Assembly: GCA_938021675.1 (NCBI GenBank)
Contig: CALIFY010000025.1
Span: forward strand, 154,156-218,155
DNA from: an uncultured Acidimicrobiales bacterium
Lineage (GTDB): Bacteria; Actinomycetota; Acidimicrobiia; Acidimicrobiales; SZUA-35
Reading direction: 5' to 3'
DNA length: 64,000 bases
The notes below the pieces were generated by a model, which was not told the DNA's origin, did no database searches, and was given only the letters and a program-made list of their open reading frames with translations. Within the stretch, counting starts at the first letter, position 1; every line of letters begins with the position of its first letter. Positions 35,947 through 44,429 of this stretch are shown piece after piece. A program made the position numbers and the translations under genes.

Positions 35947-37193
35947 GCGACGACACAGTCCACGGGCTCGACGTCACAGCGATCCGCAAAGACTTCCCAA
36001 TTCTCGATCAGCTCCAGGATGGAAAGCGGCTTGTCTTCCTCGACTCGGCCGCATCGTCGCAGCGGCCCAATCAGGTGATCGCCGCCATGGACGACCTCTA
36101 TCACCACAGTTACGCCAACGTCCATCGCGGTGTCTACCAGATGGCCGAGCGAGCCACCAACGCCTATGAAAGCGCCCGGCGGCGGGTAGCTCGGTTCATC
36201 CAAGCGCCATCCGAGTCCGAGGTCGTGTTCACCAAAAACGGGACCGAGGCCATCAATCTGGTTTCCAACAGCTGGGGTCGGGCCAACCTCAAGCCGGGTG
36301 ACGCCATCGTGCTGACGATGCTCGAACACCACGCAAACATCGTGCCGTGGCAGATGCTGGCCGCTGAACTCGACCTGGAGGTCCGCTGGATCCCGGTAAC
36401 CGACGACGGCCGTCTCGACCTCACCGAGCTCGACCGACGTATGGATGGGGCAAAGCTCCTTGCCTTTACCGCCATGTCGAACGTGACCGGAGCCCTCTCC
36501 CCCGGCGACCAACTGGTGGCTGCAGCCCGTAGCGCCGGTGCGGTGACGGTGGTCGACGCATGCCAGTGGGTTCCACACCTCCCGATCGACGTTTCTGCAC
36601 TGGGCGCTGACTTCGTCGCGTTCACCGGTCACAAGATGCTTGGCCCGACCGGTATCGGCGTGCTTTGGGGGCGCGAGGCACTGCTTGACGCAATGCCTCC
36701 CTTCCTCGGCGGCGGTGGCATGATCCTCAACGTCACCACCGAAGGTTTCGTGACCGACGGGCTGCCTGGCAAGTTCGAAGCCGGCACACCCCCCATCGCT
36801 GAAGCGGTCGGACTTGGCGCCGCCGTCGACTACCTCGAAACGCTCGGCATGGAAGCGGTCCGTCGACATGAGGTCGAGCTGACGGCCTACGCCCTGCGAA
36901 AGCTCACAGAAGACTTGGGCGATGTCATCACCATCCATGGTCCAGCCGAGCCGGCGACGAGAGGGGGCGTCCTCTCCATCGAACTCGAAGGTGTCCACGC
37001 CCACGATGTAAGTCAGGTACTCGACACCGATGCGATCTGCATCCGACCCGGCCACCACTGTGCCAAACCATTGATGCGCCACCTCGGGGTGGCGGCCACC
37101 GCCCGAGCCAGCTTCTATGTCTACAACGACACCTCCGACGTCGATGCTCTCGCCGCGGCATTGATCAAAGCCCGCGACTTCTTCGCCATCTAG
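35943..37193 (+). CDS. sufS: Cysteine desulfurase SufS
   Basis: 416 residues of the group II PLP enzyme that takes sulfur from cysteine as a persulfide and passes it to SufU. N-terminal FLDSAASSQRPNQVIAAMDD; PLP Lys in FTGHKMLGPTGIGVLWG; catalytic Cys in RPGHHCAKPLMRHL. Start ATG overlaps the sufC2 stop (ATGA type), a sign of coupling. Next gene is sufU, 40 bases downstream. Confidence 0.95.
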   Translation: MSDDTVHGLDVTAIRKDFPILDQLQDGKRLVFLDSAASSQRPNQVIAAMDDLYHHSYANVHRGVYQMAERATNAYESARRRVARFIQAPSESEVVFTKNGTEAINLVSNSWGRANLKPGDAIVLTMLEHHANIVPWQMLAAELDLEVRWIPVTDDGRLDLTELDRRMDGAKLLAFTAMSNVTGALSPGDQLVAAARSAGAVTVVDACQWVPHLPIDVSALGADFVAFTGHKMLGPTGIGVLWGREALLDAMPPFLGGGGMILNVTTEGFVTDGLPGKFEAGTPPIAEAVGLGAAVDYLETLGMEAVRRHEVELTAYALRKLTEDLGDVITIHGPAEPATRGGVLSIELEGVHAHDVSQVLDTDAICIRPGHHCAKPLMRHLGVAATARASFYVYNDTSDVDALAAALIKARDFFAI

Positions 37194-37232
37194 CCCTCCA
37201 ACCGTTCCTCTCAGCCCCAAGGAGTACGCCCT

Positions 37233-37733
37233 GTGTCCGGTCTGGAAGACCTGTACCGCGAGATCATCCTCGACCATTACCGGAGTCCCAGGAATCGGGG
37301 GCAACTCGACACTCCCCCAGCGCACCGGACCGAGGGATTCAACCCGCTTTGCGGTGACGAGGTGGTGTTGTACGTCGAAGTTGAGTCTGATTCCGACGGC
37401 GTCGAGCGGGTCACCGACATAAAGGTCGACGGCCAAGGTTGTTCTATCTCACAATCGTCAGCATCGATGATGTCGGCGGCGGTTAAGGGCAAGACGATCG
37501 AAGAGGCCAACGCCTTGTCTTCAACCTTCAAGTCGATGATGTCAATCCACGAACACGACATCGGCGGCGACGGCTCAGAAGCGGGGCCGGCCAACGAATC
37601 GCCAACTGCCGAGCTCCCGCTCGGCGACCTGGAAGCCCTTCGGGGGGTCGTCAAGTTCCCGGTACGGATCAAATGCGCAACCCTCAGCTGGAACACTTTG
37701 GCTCAAGTCTTCGATGAGCTGGCATCGAGCTGA
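37233..37733 (+). CDS. sufU: SufU, zinc-dependent sulfur transfer protein
   Basis: 166 residues of the NifU-like SufU family, which receives persulfide sulfur from SufS. MSGLEDLYREIILDHYRSPRN start; zinc/sulfur ligands in NPLCGDEV (Cys), GQGCSISQSSASMM (Cys) and RIKCATLSWNTL (Cys). Start GTG 37233 has AAGGAG at the usual distance. It is longer than B. subtilis SufU because of an acidic insert (EHDIGGDGSEAGPANES). The next gene starts at its stop codon (TGATG overlap). Confidence 0.92.
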   Translation: MSGLEDLYREIILDHYRSPRNRGQLDTPPAHRTEGFNPLCGDEVVLYVEVESDSDGVERVTDIKVDGQGCSISQSSASMMSAAVKGKTIEEANALSSTFKSMMSIHEHDIGGDGSEAGPANESPTAELPLGDLEALRGVVKFPVRIKCATLSWNTLAQVFDELASS

Positions 37734-38455
37734 TGGCCGACGAGAACGTCGGTACCGAACGGCAACAGAGTGCGCCATCGCCGTTCGATAGGGCGTTTCT
37801 CACCAGAGACAGCGATGCGGGGACATTACTCCTCGTCCGCCACGGTCAACAACAGTGGCCCGACCAACAGACATCGACAGTCGGTGAGTGGGTCGACCCG
37901 CCGCTAAGCGAACTCGGCGAACGTCAGGCCGAAGCGGTAGGCCACTATCTGGCAGAAGAGCCCATTACCGCCGTGTATAGCTCAACGCTAAAGCGGGCGT
38001 ACGCCACCGGCAAGGCCATCGCCGACCAGCGAGACTGTGCGATCGAGACGATCGAACAGCTGGAAGAGATTCGCCTCTATGGCAAGCTCTCCCCCGATGT
38101 CCGGGCCGTCGACGCCCTCGGTGAGCGAACCGTTGCCGGTGCTCGCGAACGGTTCGTTCGTTCCAGGCGTTGGGACAGCTTCCCTGAAAGCGAGCCATCG
38201 GTCGACTTCCGGCGCCGGGTCGGCATCGCAATCGAGGGAATCGTGGCATCCCACCCTGGCGAAACCGTTGCCGTTGCCTGCCATGGCGGTGTAATCAATG
38301 CCTACCTGGCGGACGTCCTCGGCGTCGAGTCCGATATGTTCTTTCGGCCGTCCCACGCTTCGATACAGCGGCTCCGATACCGAGACAGTGTGCGGGTGAT
38401 CGAAACGCTCAATGAACGCGTCTTCCTCCAGTCGGTTGGTCTGCTCTCTTGTTGA
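37733..38455 (+). CDS. Histidine phosphatase family protein
   Basis: 240-residue member of the phosphoglycerate-mutase-like superfamily: LLLVRHGQQQW (catalytic His in RHG), WVDPPLSELGERQAEAVG, YSSTLKRAYATGKAI, LEEIRLYG, and CHGGVINAYLAD (second His). Probably a cytoplasmic phosphatase; substrate unknown. It begins inside the sufU stop (1-base overlap), so it belongs to the SUF operon by position. Its 3' end overlaps the convergent surface protein gene at 38302 by 154 bases. Confidence 0.85.
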   Translation: MADENVGTERQQSAPSPFDRAFLTRDSDAGTLLLVRHGQQQWPDQQTSTVGEWVDPPLSELGERQAEAVGHYLAEEPITAVYSSTLKRAYATGKAIADQRDCAIETIEQLEEIRLYGKLSPDVRAVDALGERTVAGARERFVRSRRWDSFPESEPSVDFRRRVGIAIEGIVASHPGETVAVACHGGVINAYLADVLGVESDMFFRPSHASIQRLRYRDSVRVIETLNERVFLQSVGLLSC

Positions 38456-39696
38456 CGGCGACCGCTGCCGCCGCTCGGTCCCGTCCGGTCAAAGCCGAGA
38501 ACATCGAGCTGAGCATGGCCGACCCGACCCGATCCGTGGCGGGGGCGTCGGTAGGCGACAACAAAGGTGTAGCCGAAAAAGATTAGGCCTGACCCGAACA
38601 CGGCCATTGCCCACGAATCGGTGGCCGGGCCGGTGAACGCTAACTCACTCTGGATCTCAGAATCGGCGGCCGCGGTAAGCGAACGCTCGGCGGTCGCTGC
38701 CGGAGCCGGGAGATCTGCGGGCTTCGCATCTCGTTTCGGCACGTCGACAGCCTTCGGTTGCACGTCGACCGACTGGGTGGTTGCTCCGGCGGCTGCAGCC
38801 AAGGCTGCCGTGTCGGCTCGCTCCTTGGTCGCCGCCTGGTCGACCCCCGAGGCCACCTCATTCGTCGGCCGACCAGCGGTTGACGGATTCGGCGATACCG
38901 CGGTGACTTCGAGTTCGCCCGTCGTAGACACTCCCGCCGCTGGAGCGTCGGCAGCCGCCGGTGCACTCGCCGTCGGAGAGGTATCCACCGGTTCGTCGAC
39001 GGCCGGCTTTTCGGCCGCAGGTTCCTTGACAGCTACTTCGGATGCCGGAGCGGGTGCGATAGGGCCAGGAGCGGTCTCCACCGTAGCAACAGCCAACCCG
39101 GCAATCGGCGCACCATTGGCATCGATCGGCCGGGCCGTTACCACCGTGGCATCAGCCTTGGTTCGCGCCACCGCATCGGCTGCATGGAACAGCATCAGGT
39201 GAGCTCCCGGCTCGACCACGGCGTCAGCACCAACCGAAGGAACAGGAGCATCGGCCAGACTCAACGCCGCATCGGTGAGCCGGATCCGGTCAACCCGAGC
39301 AGAGCCGAGGTTGCTCACCAGGAAACAATAGGTAACCGGCTCACCGGCGACGACCGATGCCGCGGCGGGAACGCTCGGGTTACCAGTACGATCCGCCGTC
39401 CCACAGGCCGCTCCGTCAGATGACTTTCCAGCCACGATGAACGACCGGGCGCTGACCGCAGCGTAAACCGGCTCCGATTCGTCTCCGCTCTCAGTACTCC
39501 CAGGGGTAAGCCCACCGGTTGGGGTCAACGCACCGTCGCCGTCCGATACCGGGCCAAACCGGTAGGCGGCGCTGGCCGATGACGGCCAGAGGGCGTACCC
39601 GACAACGATGATGGCTAGCGCGATGACGGCCCCGAAGGCCTGGCGCCAGTTGGGCGATGTACGAACTCGCTTCGATCCGATAGTGATGGGGCTCAT
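38302..39696 (-). CDS. Surface protein with LAFTG sorting motif
   Basis: 464 residues. N-terminal signal-anchor helix WRQAFGAVIALAIIVVGYAL, a small domain with Cys residues and the conserved form FLVSNLGSARVDRIRLTDAAL (DUF11-like extracellular repeat type), a long Ala/Pro/Glu linker, then LAFTG, a hydrophobic helix SWAMAVFGSGLIFFGYTFVVAY and a basic RRPRHGSGR tail. This fits a sortase E (LAxTG) substrate. The frame then runs another ~70 residues to 38302, overlapping the phosphatase gene antisense; sortase substrates normally end soon after the basic tail, so a frameshift is possible near 38500. Confidence 0.75.
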   Translation of the reverse strand: MSPITIGSKRVRTSPNWRQAFGAVIALAIIVVGYALWPSSASAAYRFGPVSDGDGALTPTGGLTPGSTESGDESEPVYAAVSARSFIVAGKSSDGAACGTADRTGNPSVPAAASVVAGEPVTYCFLVSNLGSARVDRIRLTDAALSLADAPVPSVGADAVVEPGAHLMLFHAADAVARTKADATVVTARPIDANGAPIAGLAVATVETAPGPIAPAPASEVAVKEPAAEKPAVDEPVDTSPTASAPAAADAPAAGVSTTGELEVTAVSPNPSTAGRPTNEVASGVDQAATKERADTAALAAAAGATTQSVDVQPKAVDVPKRDAKPADLPAPAATAERSLTAAADSEIQSELAFTGPATDSWAMAVFGSGLIFFGYTFVVAYRRPRHGSGRVGHAQLDVLGFDRTGPSGGSGRRQQESRPTDWRKTRSLSVSITRTLSRYRSRCIEAWDGRKNISDSTPRTSAR

Positions 39697-39842
39697 GGGC
39701 CGATGTCCTCACGGGTGGATGGGCTCCCGTTGCGACCTTCGACCCGATCCAAACGATCAAGCCTTGTGGGCCGAACGGACTACTCACCCCCATCGGCCGA
39801 CCTACGCCCTTCTCAAGCGGTCGGACAAGAAATCCGTTCCTG

Positions 39843-40145
39843 CTAGGACGATCGATGCCGTTCGGCGGCCGAGTTCATCGCTTGGGCCAACTCGAAATCA
39901 AGGCTGGTGAGACCCCCGGCATCATGGGTGGTGAGGCCGACGGTCACCCGGTTGTAGACGTTCGACCATTCCGGATGATGGTTGAGCCGTTCAGCCTCTT
40001 CGCCTACCTCGACCATAAAGGCCAACGCTGCTTTGAAATTGGGGAACACGAACTCAGCCCGCAGATGGTCTCCTTGGCGAGACCAGCCAGCAAGTCCGGG
40101 CAACACGGCCTCGATATCGGAGTCGGTCAACGGTGAAAGAGCCAT
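39843..40145 (-). CDS. Pterin-4a-carbinolamine dehydratase
   Basis: 100 residues, the usual length. The active-site signature is complete: AERLNHHPEWSNVYNRVTVGL followed by THDAGGLTSLDFELA. It dehydrates 4a-hydroxytetrahydropterin during pterin cofactor recycling; in organisms without aromatic hydroxylases its role is uncertain. The stretch between it and the upstream GGDEF gene is short (34 bases), and both may be in one transcript. Confidence 0.93.
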   Translation of the reverse strand: MALSPLTDSDIEAVLPGLAGWSRQGDHLRAEFVFPNFKAALAFMVEVGEEAERLNHHPEWSNVYNRVTVGLTTHDAGGLTSLDFELAQAMNSAAERHRSS

Positions 40146-40179
40146 CCGCCCATCATAGTTTTGTTTGCCAGTGGCCGGT

Positions 40180-41091
40180 TCAGCTCGTGGAGACCACTTG
40201 GTTTCGACCGGCTCGTTTAGCCTGATACAGGCGGTCGTCGACGACTCTTAGGAGATCTTGAAGCGTCGCTGTGTCTTGGGTTGCGCTACTGATTGTGCCA
40301 ATGCTGACCGTGTACCGGATCACGGCATCACCATAGGGAACCGCAGAGTCGGCGGCGGCCAACCGGATCCGTTCGGCGATGTCGGCCAGGTAGTGACGAT
40401 CAGCCCCGGCCAGCAATACCACGAACTCCTCACCACCTATCCGACCGATGAGATCGTCTGGTCTGAGTAACGCTTTGGCCTTCGCCGCAAAGTCGACGAG
40501 CACCGCGTCGCCACCATCGTGTCCGTAGGTGTCGTTGATCGACTTGAAGCGATCAAGGTCGATTGACAACACTCCTAGTAGCCGATCATCGGGAACCGCT
40601 TCGACCTTCTCGAACAGGGCACGACGGTTAAGCACTTCGGTCAGCGGATCGGTCGAGGCAAGGACCTCAAGCCGGGCCGATTGCTCGACGAGCACCCGAC
40701 CTATCTCAGCCAGCTGGCGGTTCTTTTCAACCACTTCGGTGATGTCGTGCATAACCCCGACGAGGTAATACTGACCCTCGACAACGAGGCGACTCTTACG
40801 GGTTATCGTCTCTCTCTCGCCCAGGACCGGGTCGATGACCGTCTCCACGGCCTCATCGGTGTCGCCACTCGATAGCACTCGAACATCGCCACCGTTGCAC
40901 TGCGCGGCCTGACGACCGGGAAAGACCTCAGTGTCCAGGCGGCTCACCAAATCCTCACGCGACACCGAGAACAAACGCTCGAACGCTTCATTGACCCAGA
41001 CGTATCGCGTCTCGGCGTCCTTAACAAGAACCGGGTTAGGTATTGCGTCAAGCACCGATAACGGAAGTACATTACCAACACTCAGGTCCAT
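40180..41091 (-). CDS. PAS-GGDEF diguanylate cyclase
   Basis: 303 residues from ATG 41091, chosen because AAGGAGAGG stands just before it; a longer open frame to 41232 exists. N-terminal PAS domain (VLDAIPNPVLVKDAETRYVWVNEAFERLF through LVVEGQYYLVGVMHDIT), short coiled coil, then a GGDEF domain with RIGGEEFVVLL as the active site. The inhibitory I-site RPDD is five residues before GGEEF, so product inhibition is likely. Predicted soluble. Makes cyclic di-GMP in response to a PAS-sensed signal. Upstream is a 412-base stretch with long inverted repeats. Confidence 0.92.
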   Translation of the reverse strand: MDLSVGNVLPLSVLDAIPNPVLVKDAETRYVWVNEAFERLFSVSREDLVSRLDTEVFPGRQAAQCNGGDVRVLSSGDTDEAVETVIDPVLGERETITRKSRLVVEGQYYLVGVMHDITEVVEKNRQLAEIGRVLVEQSARLEVLASTDPLTEVLNRRALFEKVEAVPDDRLLGVLSIDLDRFKSINDTYGHDGGDAVLVDFAAKAKALLRPDDLIGRIGGEEFVVLLAGADRHYLADIAERIRLAAADSAVPYGDAVIRYTVSIGTISSATQDTATLQDLLRVVDDRLYQAKRAGRNQVVSTS

Positions 41092-41503
41092 CAGTCTTGC
41101 CTCTCCTTCTCTGGATAAGGCATCGACAGAATGATCAATGAGCTTGAAACGAGTTCCGCGGCGAACTCCCGCTACCGCAACCGCGGGAACCAGCGTCAAG
41201 CGACTTCGGAGTGTCTCGTTTGGACATACCAACGAAGCCGGTCCTTCGGGTTTGGACTAGCTGTTGGCTGGGTACCTATTCGATATCGGCGCTCGCCCGT
41301 CTGGGTGGAACGTCGGTAACTGCCCTACCCAGGTCAGGTCTCACCGGGCGAGCGAGCAACGGGCGGCACATCGCCCTTTGCCAGAGTGAGGCCTGACCTG
41401 GGCTCTCCCAATCACCTACACCCCCAATCACCTACACCTCGGACGACCAACCAACGTTGGCCAAAGGCTGCTGGGCTACAAGTCGTACGAAGAAGCGGGC
41501 CGA
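41092..41503 (-). ncRNA. Structured intergenic region, possible leader or small RNA
   Basis: No gene is seen in these 412 bases. A near-perfect 17-bp inverted repeat lies at 41328-41344 and 41386-41402 (one T-G pair, 16 of 17 Watson-Crick), enclosing a hairpin GGGCG-gcacat-CGCCC (41361-41376). A separate 9-bp pair GCTCGCCCG (41291-41299) and CGGGCGAGC (41345-41353) would cross the big stem as a pseudoknot or compete with it. A 16-bp unit is repeated at 41407-41422 and 41423-41438. A leader of the GGDEF gene or a stand-alone RNA are both possible; it matches no riboswitch I know. Confidence 0.4.
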
Positions 41504-42295
41504 TCAAGCCAACGGATCGGCAAAGGGGTCACCGGCAACGGTCGCCGCCGGTTCGGTTTCGGGCCCCTCATCCACATAGGCCCCGTAGCCCGAGACTTCT
41601 AGCTCATCAGCGAGTTCTGGCCCCCCGGAGGCCACGAAACGACCTTGGGCCAAGACGTGGACTCGATCGGGCTTCAATTCGCTCAGAAGGCGACTGTAGT
41701 GGGTGATGACGAGCACACCCAGGCCGCTCTCCTCAGTTGCCGCTTCGACCCTGCGGGCAACAAGGCGAAGAGCATCGACGTCTAGGCCTGAGTCAAGCTC
41801 GTCGAGAACAGCGAACTTCGGCTCGAGTATCCCAAGCTGCACCGTCTCGTTTCGTTTCTTCTCACCGCCGCTGAGATCTACGTTGAGAGGGCGGCTTAGG
41901 AACTGATGATCGAATCCGATCCGATCCGCTTCATCCCTCAGCCGCCGAGCGAGATCATCGCCATCGCCCTCGACGGCAGCGAGCGAACTCGACAAGACAT
42001 CGATGAGCGACACACCAGGAACCTCGGTCGGGTATTGCATAGCGAGGAACAGCCCGGCCTGCGACCGCTCCCAGGTCGGCAGATCGAGCAGCTCGGTGCC
42101 GTCGAGGGTCACAGAACCTCCGAGCACCTCATAACCAGGCTTGCCCATCACTACGTGGGACAGGGTCGACTTACCAGCGCCGTTCGGGCCCATGACCGCA
42201 TGGACTTCACCAGCCTTGATCTCGACATCGATCCCTTTGAGAATCTCTTTGCCGGACACCGCGGCTCGAAGGCCAGAGATCTTCAACGTGCTCAT
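41504..42295 (-). CDS. sufC: SufC, FeS assembly ATPase
   Basis: 263 residues: MSTLKISGLRAAVSGKEILKGI, Walker A GPNGAGKSTL, Q-loop FLAMQYPTEVPG, signature SGGEKKRNETVQL, Walker B FAVLDELDSGLDVD, and THYSRLL. Energises the SufB-SufD scaffold. It follows the Rieske gene with a 108-base gap and is in the sufD-Rieske-sufC order known in actinobacterial suf operons. The paralogue at 35188 is about half the sequence different by eye, so the two are old copies. Confidence 0.93.
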   Translation of the reverse strand: MSTLKISGLRAAVSGKEILKGIDVEIKAGEVHAVMGPNGAGKSTLSHVVMGKPGYEVLGGSVTLDGTELLDLPTWERSQAGLFLAMQYPTEVPGVSLIDVLSSSLAAVEGDGDDLARRLRDEADRIGFDHQFLSRPLNVDLSGGEKKRNETVQLGILEPKFAVLDELDSGLDVDALRLVARRVEAATEESGLGVLVITHYSRLLSELKPDRVHVLAQGRFVASGGPELADELEVSGYGAYVDEGPETEPAATVAGDPFADPLA

Positions 42296-42403
42296 CGGAT
42301 TACCTCTCGGCTGCTGCCGGTCGTTTTGGGGTCAGTCGTCTTGGCGTTGGTCACTGTGTTCAGATAACTCATGGCATCACTCACGTTCATCCACTCACGT
42401 AGA

Positions 42404-42724
42404 TCACGGCGCCACCACGGTCACGATGCCATCTGCAACCTGTACCTCGTACACCGGAACCGGCTTGATTGCCGGCATGCAGGTCGGTTCACCGGTTTCT
42501 AGCGAAAAGGCCGACCCATGCTTCCAACACTCGAGGGTCCGGTCGCCGCTATCGACTTCCCCTTCGGACAACGAGAAGTCGGCGTGAGAGCAGCGATCAC
42601 CTATCACATAGACGTCGTCGCCGAGACGAACCACCGCGAGACGGTGTCCATCGATGTCGAACCGAGCGGCCGACTCCGGTACCAGCTCATCCATTCGGCA
42701 GACTTCGATCGGTGTTGCGGTCAC
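42404..42724 (-). CDS. Rieske-type [2Fe-2S] ferredoxin of the SUF operon
   Basis: 106 residues. Rieske cluster ligands in DRCSHADFSLSEGEV (Cys-x-His) and ECWKHGSAFSL (Cys-x2-His), with the fold starting at the N-terminus and no membrane anchor, as in non-haem oxygenase ferredoxins. It sits between sufD and sufC, a place this family often takes in actinobacterial suf operons; a role in electron supply for cluster assembly is inferred. Its ATG overlaps the sufD stop by 4 bases. Confidence 0.92.
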   Translation of the reverse strand: MTATPIEVCRMDELVPESAARFDIDGHRLAVVRLGDDVYVIGDRCSHADFSLSEGEVDSGDRTLECWKHGSAFSLETGEPTCMPAIKPVPVYEVQVADGIVTVVAP

Positions 42725-43965
42725 CGATGCTCATTTCGACGGTCGAGCTTCTCGTCGACGAGTCGTTGCACCTCGGCTCTAGCGGCTACTACCGGAAGTC
42801 GTTGAATAGCTTCGTCGAAGAAACCGGCGACGATAAGGCGATCGGCGACCGATGGCGGTACGCCGCGGGCGTGAAGGTAGAACCGCTGGTCTCCATCAAC
42901 CGGGCTAACCGTGGAGGCGTGACTGCAGTGCACGTCGTTGTTCTCGATTTCGAGATTCGGTACTGACCAGGCCCAGGCGTCCTCGCTCAACTTGACGTTT
43001 CTGTTGGTTTGGAAGGCGTTGGTGTTCGCCCCCTCAGGATGGATGTGGATCAGACCGGTGTATATCGAGCCCGATCGATCATCCTGACTGCCCTTGAAGA
43101 GCAGATCGCTTCTCGTGTCGCGCGCTTCGTGATGTTGAAACGTTCGGAAATCATGCACCTGATCGTTGTCGCCGTAGTAGGCGGCGACCAGGTTTGCCGT
43201 AGCCCCCCTGCCGAGGATGCGGGAATCGGTTCGAGTTCTGGCATAACGGCTACCGAATACCGCCATGCCACTACTCAGCGTGCTCTGGGCCCCGATCGTC
43301 GAAAGCTGTCGACCGATCTGCCAATGGGAGGTCCCGTTCTCCTGGATGACCACGTACCGCAACTGCGATGCAGCGCCGGTCGTCAGTTCGGTCACCGGGA
43401 TACTGAGCGCCGCCGCGGTGGTTGACGTTTGTCGCTCGACAACCGATATGTCGGAACCCTCGCCAGACTCGATGATGAGATGAGGAAACGACACCGACTC
43501 ACTCGCCGCGGCGTGGGTTACCACGACGACGGGTTCTTCGACCACCAGGCCGGCCGGGGTGGCAATTCGAATCGCAGCCGGCGAGAAGGCCCGATGCAGA
43601 TGATCGAATACCGTCGGCTCGGCCAGATCGAGTTCAAGCGGAGCTACGTCGGCGACTATCTCGACCACAAGCCCCTTCGCGGCGTATCCCGGGTCAACGT
43701 CGACCGAGGTCACGAATCCATCGATCACGGTGACCGTTGCCGATCGGTGCTCGATAATGTCATCGAACAGATCGATTTCGACGTCATCAGGTGGGGCCGA
43801 AACGGGGCGCCAACCAGACGATTCGAGGTCGCCGATTGGGCTGTAGCGCCAATCCTCAGATTCCGCCGTCGGCAACGAAGCCAAAGAGGCTGCCTCTACT
43901 GCCGCGGCCCGATCACGACCACCGGGCAGACCAGAGGTGGCCTCTACAGAAAAGCTCTCGTTCAC
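42721..43965 (-). CDS. sufD: SufD, FeS scaffold subunit
   Basis: 414 residues. The C-terminal SufBD core is recognisable: QFRTF-like DFRTFQHHEARDTRSDLLFKG, TNAFQTNRNVKLSEDAWAWSVPNLEIENNDVHCSHASTVSPVDGDQRFYLHARGVPPSVADRLIVAGFFDEAIQRL; these contain the conserved His near the SufB-SufD interface. It complexes with SufB and SufC. Followed by Rieske with overlap. A 50-base gap separates it from the Cys-rich gene at 44016. Confidence 0.92.
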   Translation of the reverse strand: MNESFSVEATSGLPGGRDRAAAVEAASLASLPTAESEDWRYSPIGDLESSGWRPVSAPPDDVEIDLFDDIIEHRSATVTVIDGFVTSVDVDPGYAAKGLVVEIVADVAPLELDLAEPTVFDHLHRAFSPAAIRIATPAGLVVEEPVVVVTHAAASESVSFPHLIIESGEGSDISVVERQTSTTAAALSIPVTELTTGAASQLRYVVIQENGTSHWQIGRQLSTIGAQSTLSSGMAVFGSRYARTRTDSRILGRGATANLVAAYYGDNDQVHDFRTFQHHEARDTRSDLLFKGSQDDRSGSIYTGLIHIHPEGANTNAFQTNRNVKLSEDAWAWSVPNLEIENNDVHCSHASTVSPVDGDQRFYLHARGVPPSVADRLIVAGFFDEAIQRLPVVAARAEVQRLVDEKLDRRNEHR

Positions 43966-44015
43966 CCGAACATTCTACCGGCGGGGAGACGGTGTCAGAG
44001 GTAGAACAATCGACC

Positions 44016-44378
44016 TCACGAACCGAACGGCCACCATTTCGGACGCTTGCGGCCAGCCTTTCGCCGAATCTCGGCTTGCTCGGCGTCGACCTCGGCCCGA
44101 ACGTCGGGTACCGCGGCGTTGATGATGTCCTCCGCCTCGTCGAGCAAGGAGGCGATTGAGGGATCATCGCCGATGCTTTCCGGCGCGTCTGGGGTGGGGG
44201 GCGTGATGAGGCTTCCATGCCGCCAGTTGACGTCGGCCATGCGAACCTCAAATCGGCCGCAGTCGGCGGGACACCGCCACGGTGCCTCCGGCGCCAAATC
44301 GAGCGCACACTTGCGCATCGTGTCGCCGCTAGGGTAAGTCCGGCTTTGAAAATGCTTGCAGTCCTGGCGCATTGCCAT
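44016..44378 (-). CDS. Cysteine-rich small protein upstream of sufD
   Basis: 120 residues, not recognised. Four cysteines lie in the first 40 residues (Cys7, Cys24, Cys36, Cys40; CPADC and CKHF context), a pattern able to bind zinc or an FeS cluster. The middle is acidic and helical (IASLLDEAEDIINAAVPDVRAEVDAEQAEI) and the C-terminus basic and Trp-rich (RKRPKWWPFGS). It reads into sufD with a 50-base gap, so it is probably the first gene of that operon, divergent from deoD. Confidence 0.7.
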   Translation of the reverse strand: MAMRQDCKHFQSRTYPSGDTMRKCALDLAPEAPWRCPADCGRFEVRMADVNWRHGSLITPPTPDAPESIGDDPSIASLLDEAEDIINAAVPDVRAEVDAEQAEIRRKAGRKRPKWWPFGS

Positions 44379-44429
44379 CCACCCAGTGTGCCACTGTCAA
44401 CCCCATCCTCGACCAATCCCGATCGAAAC

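Noticed and set aside
35928..37436. Open frame of 502 codons on the minus strand opposite sufS
   Set aside because: Antisense shadow of sufS and sufU; no recognisable motif.
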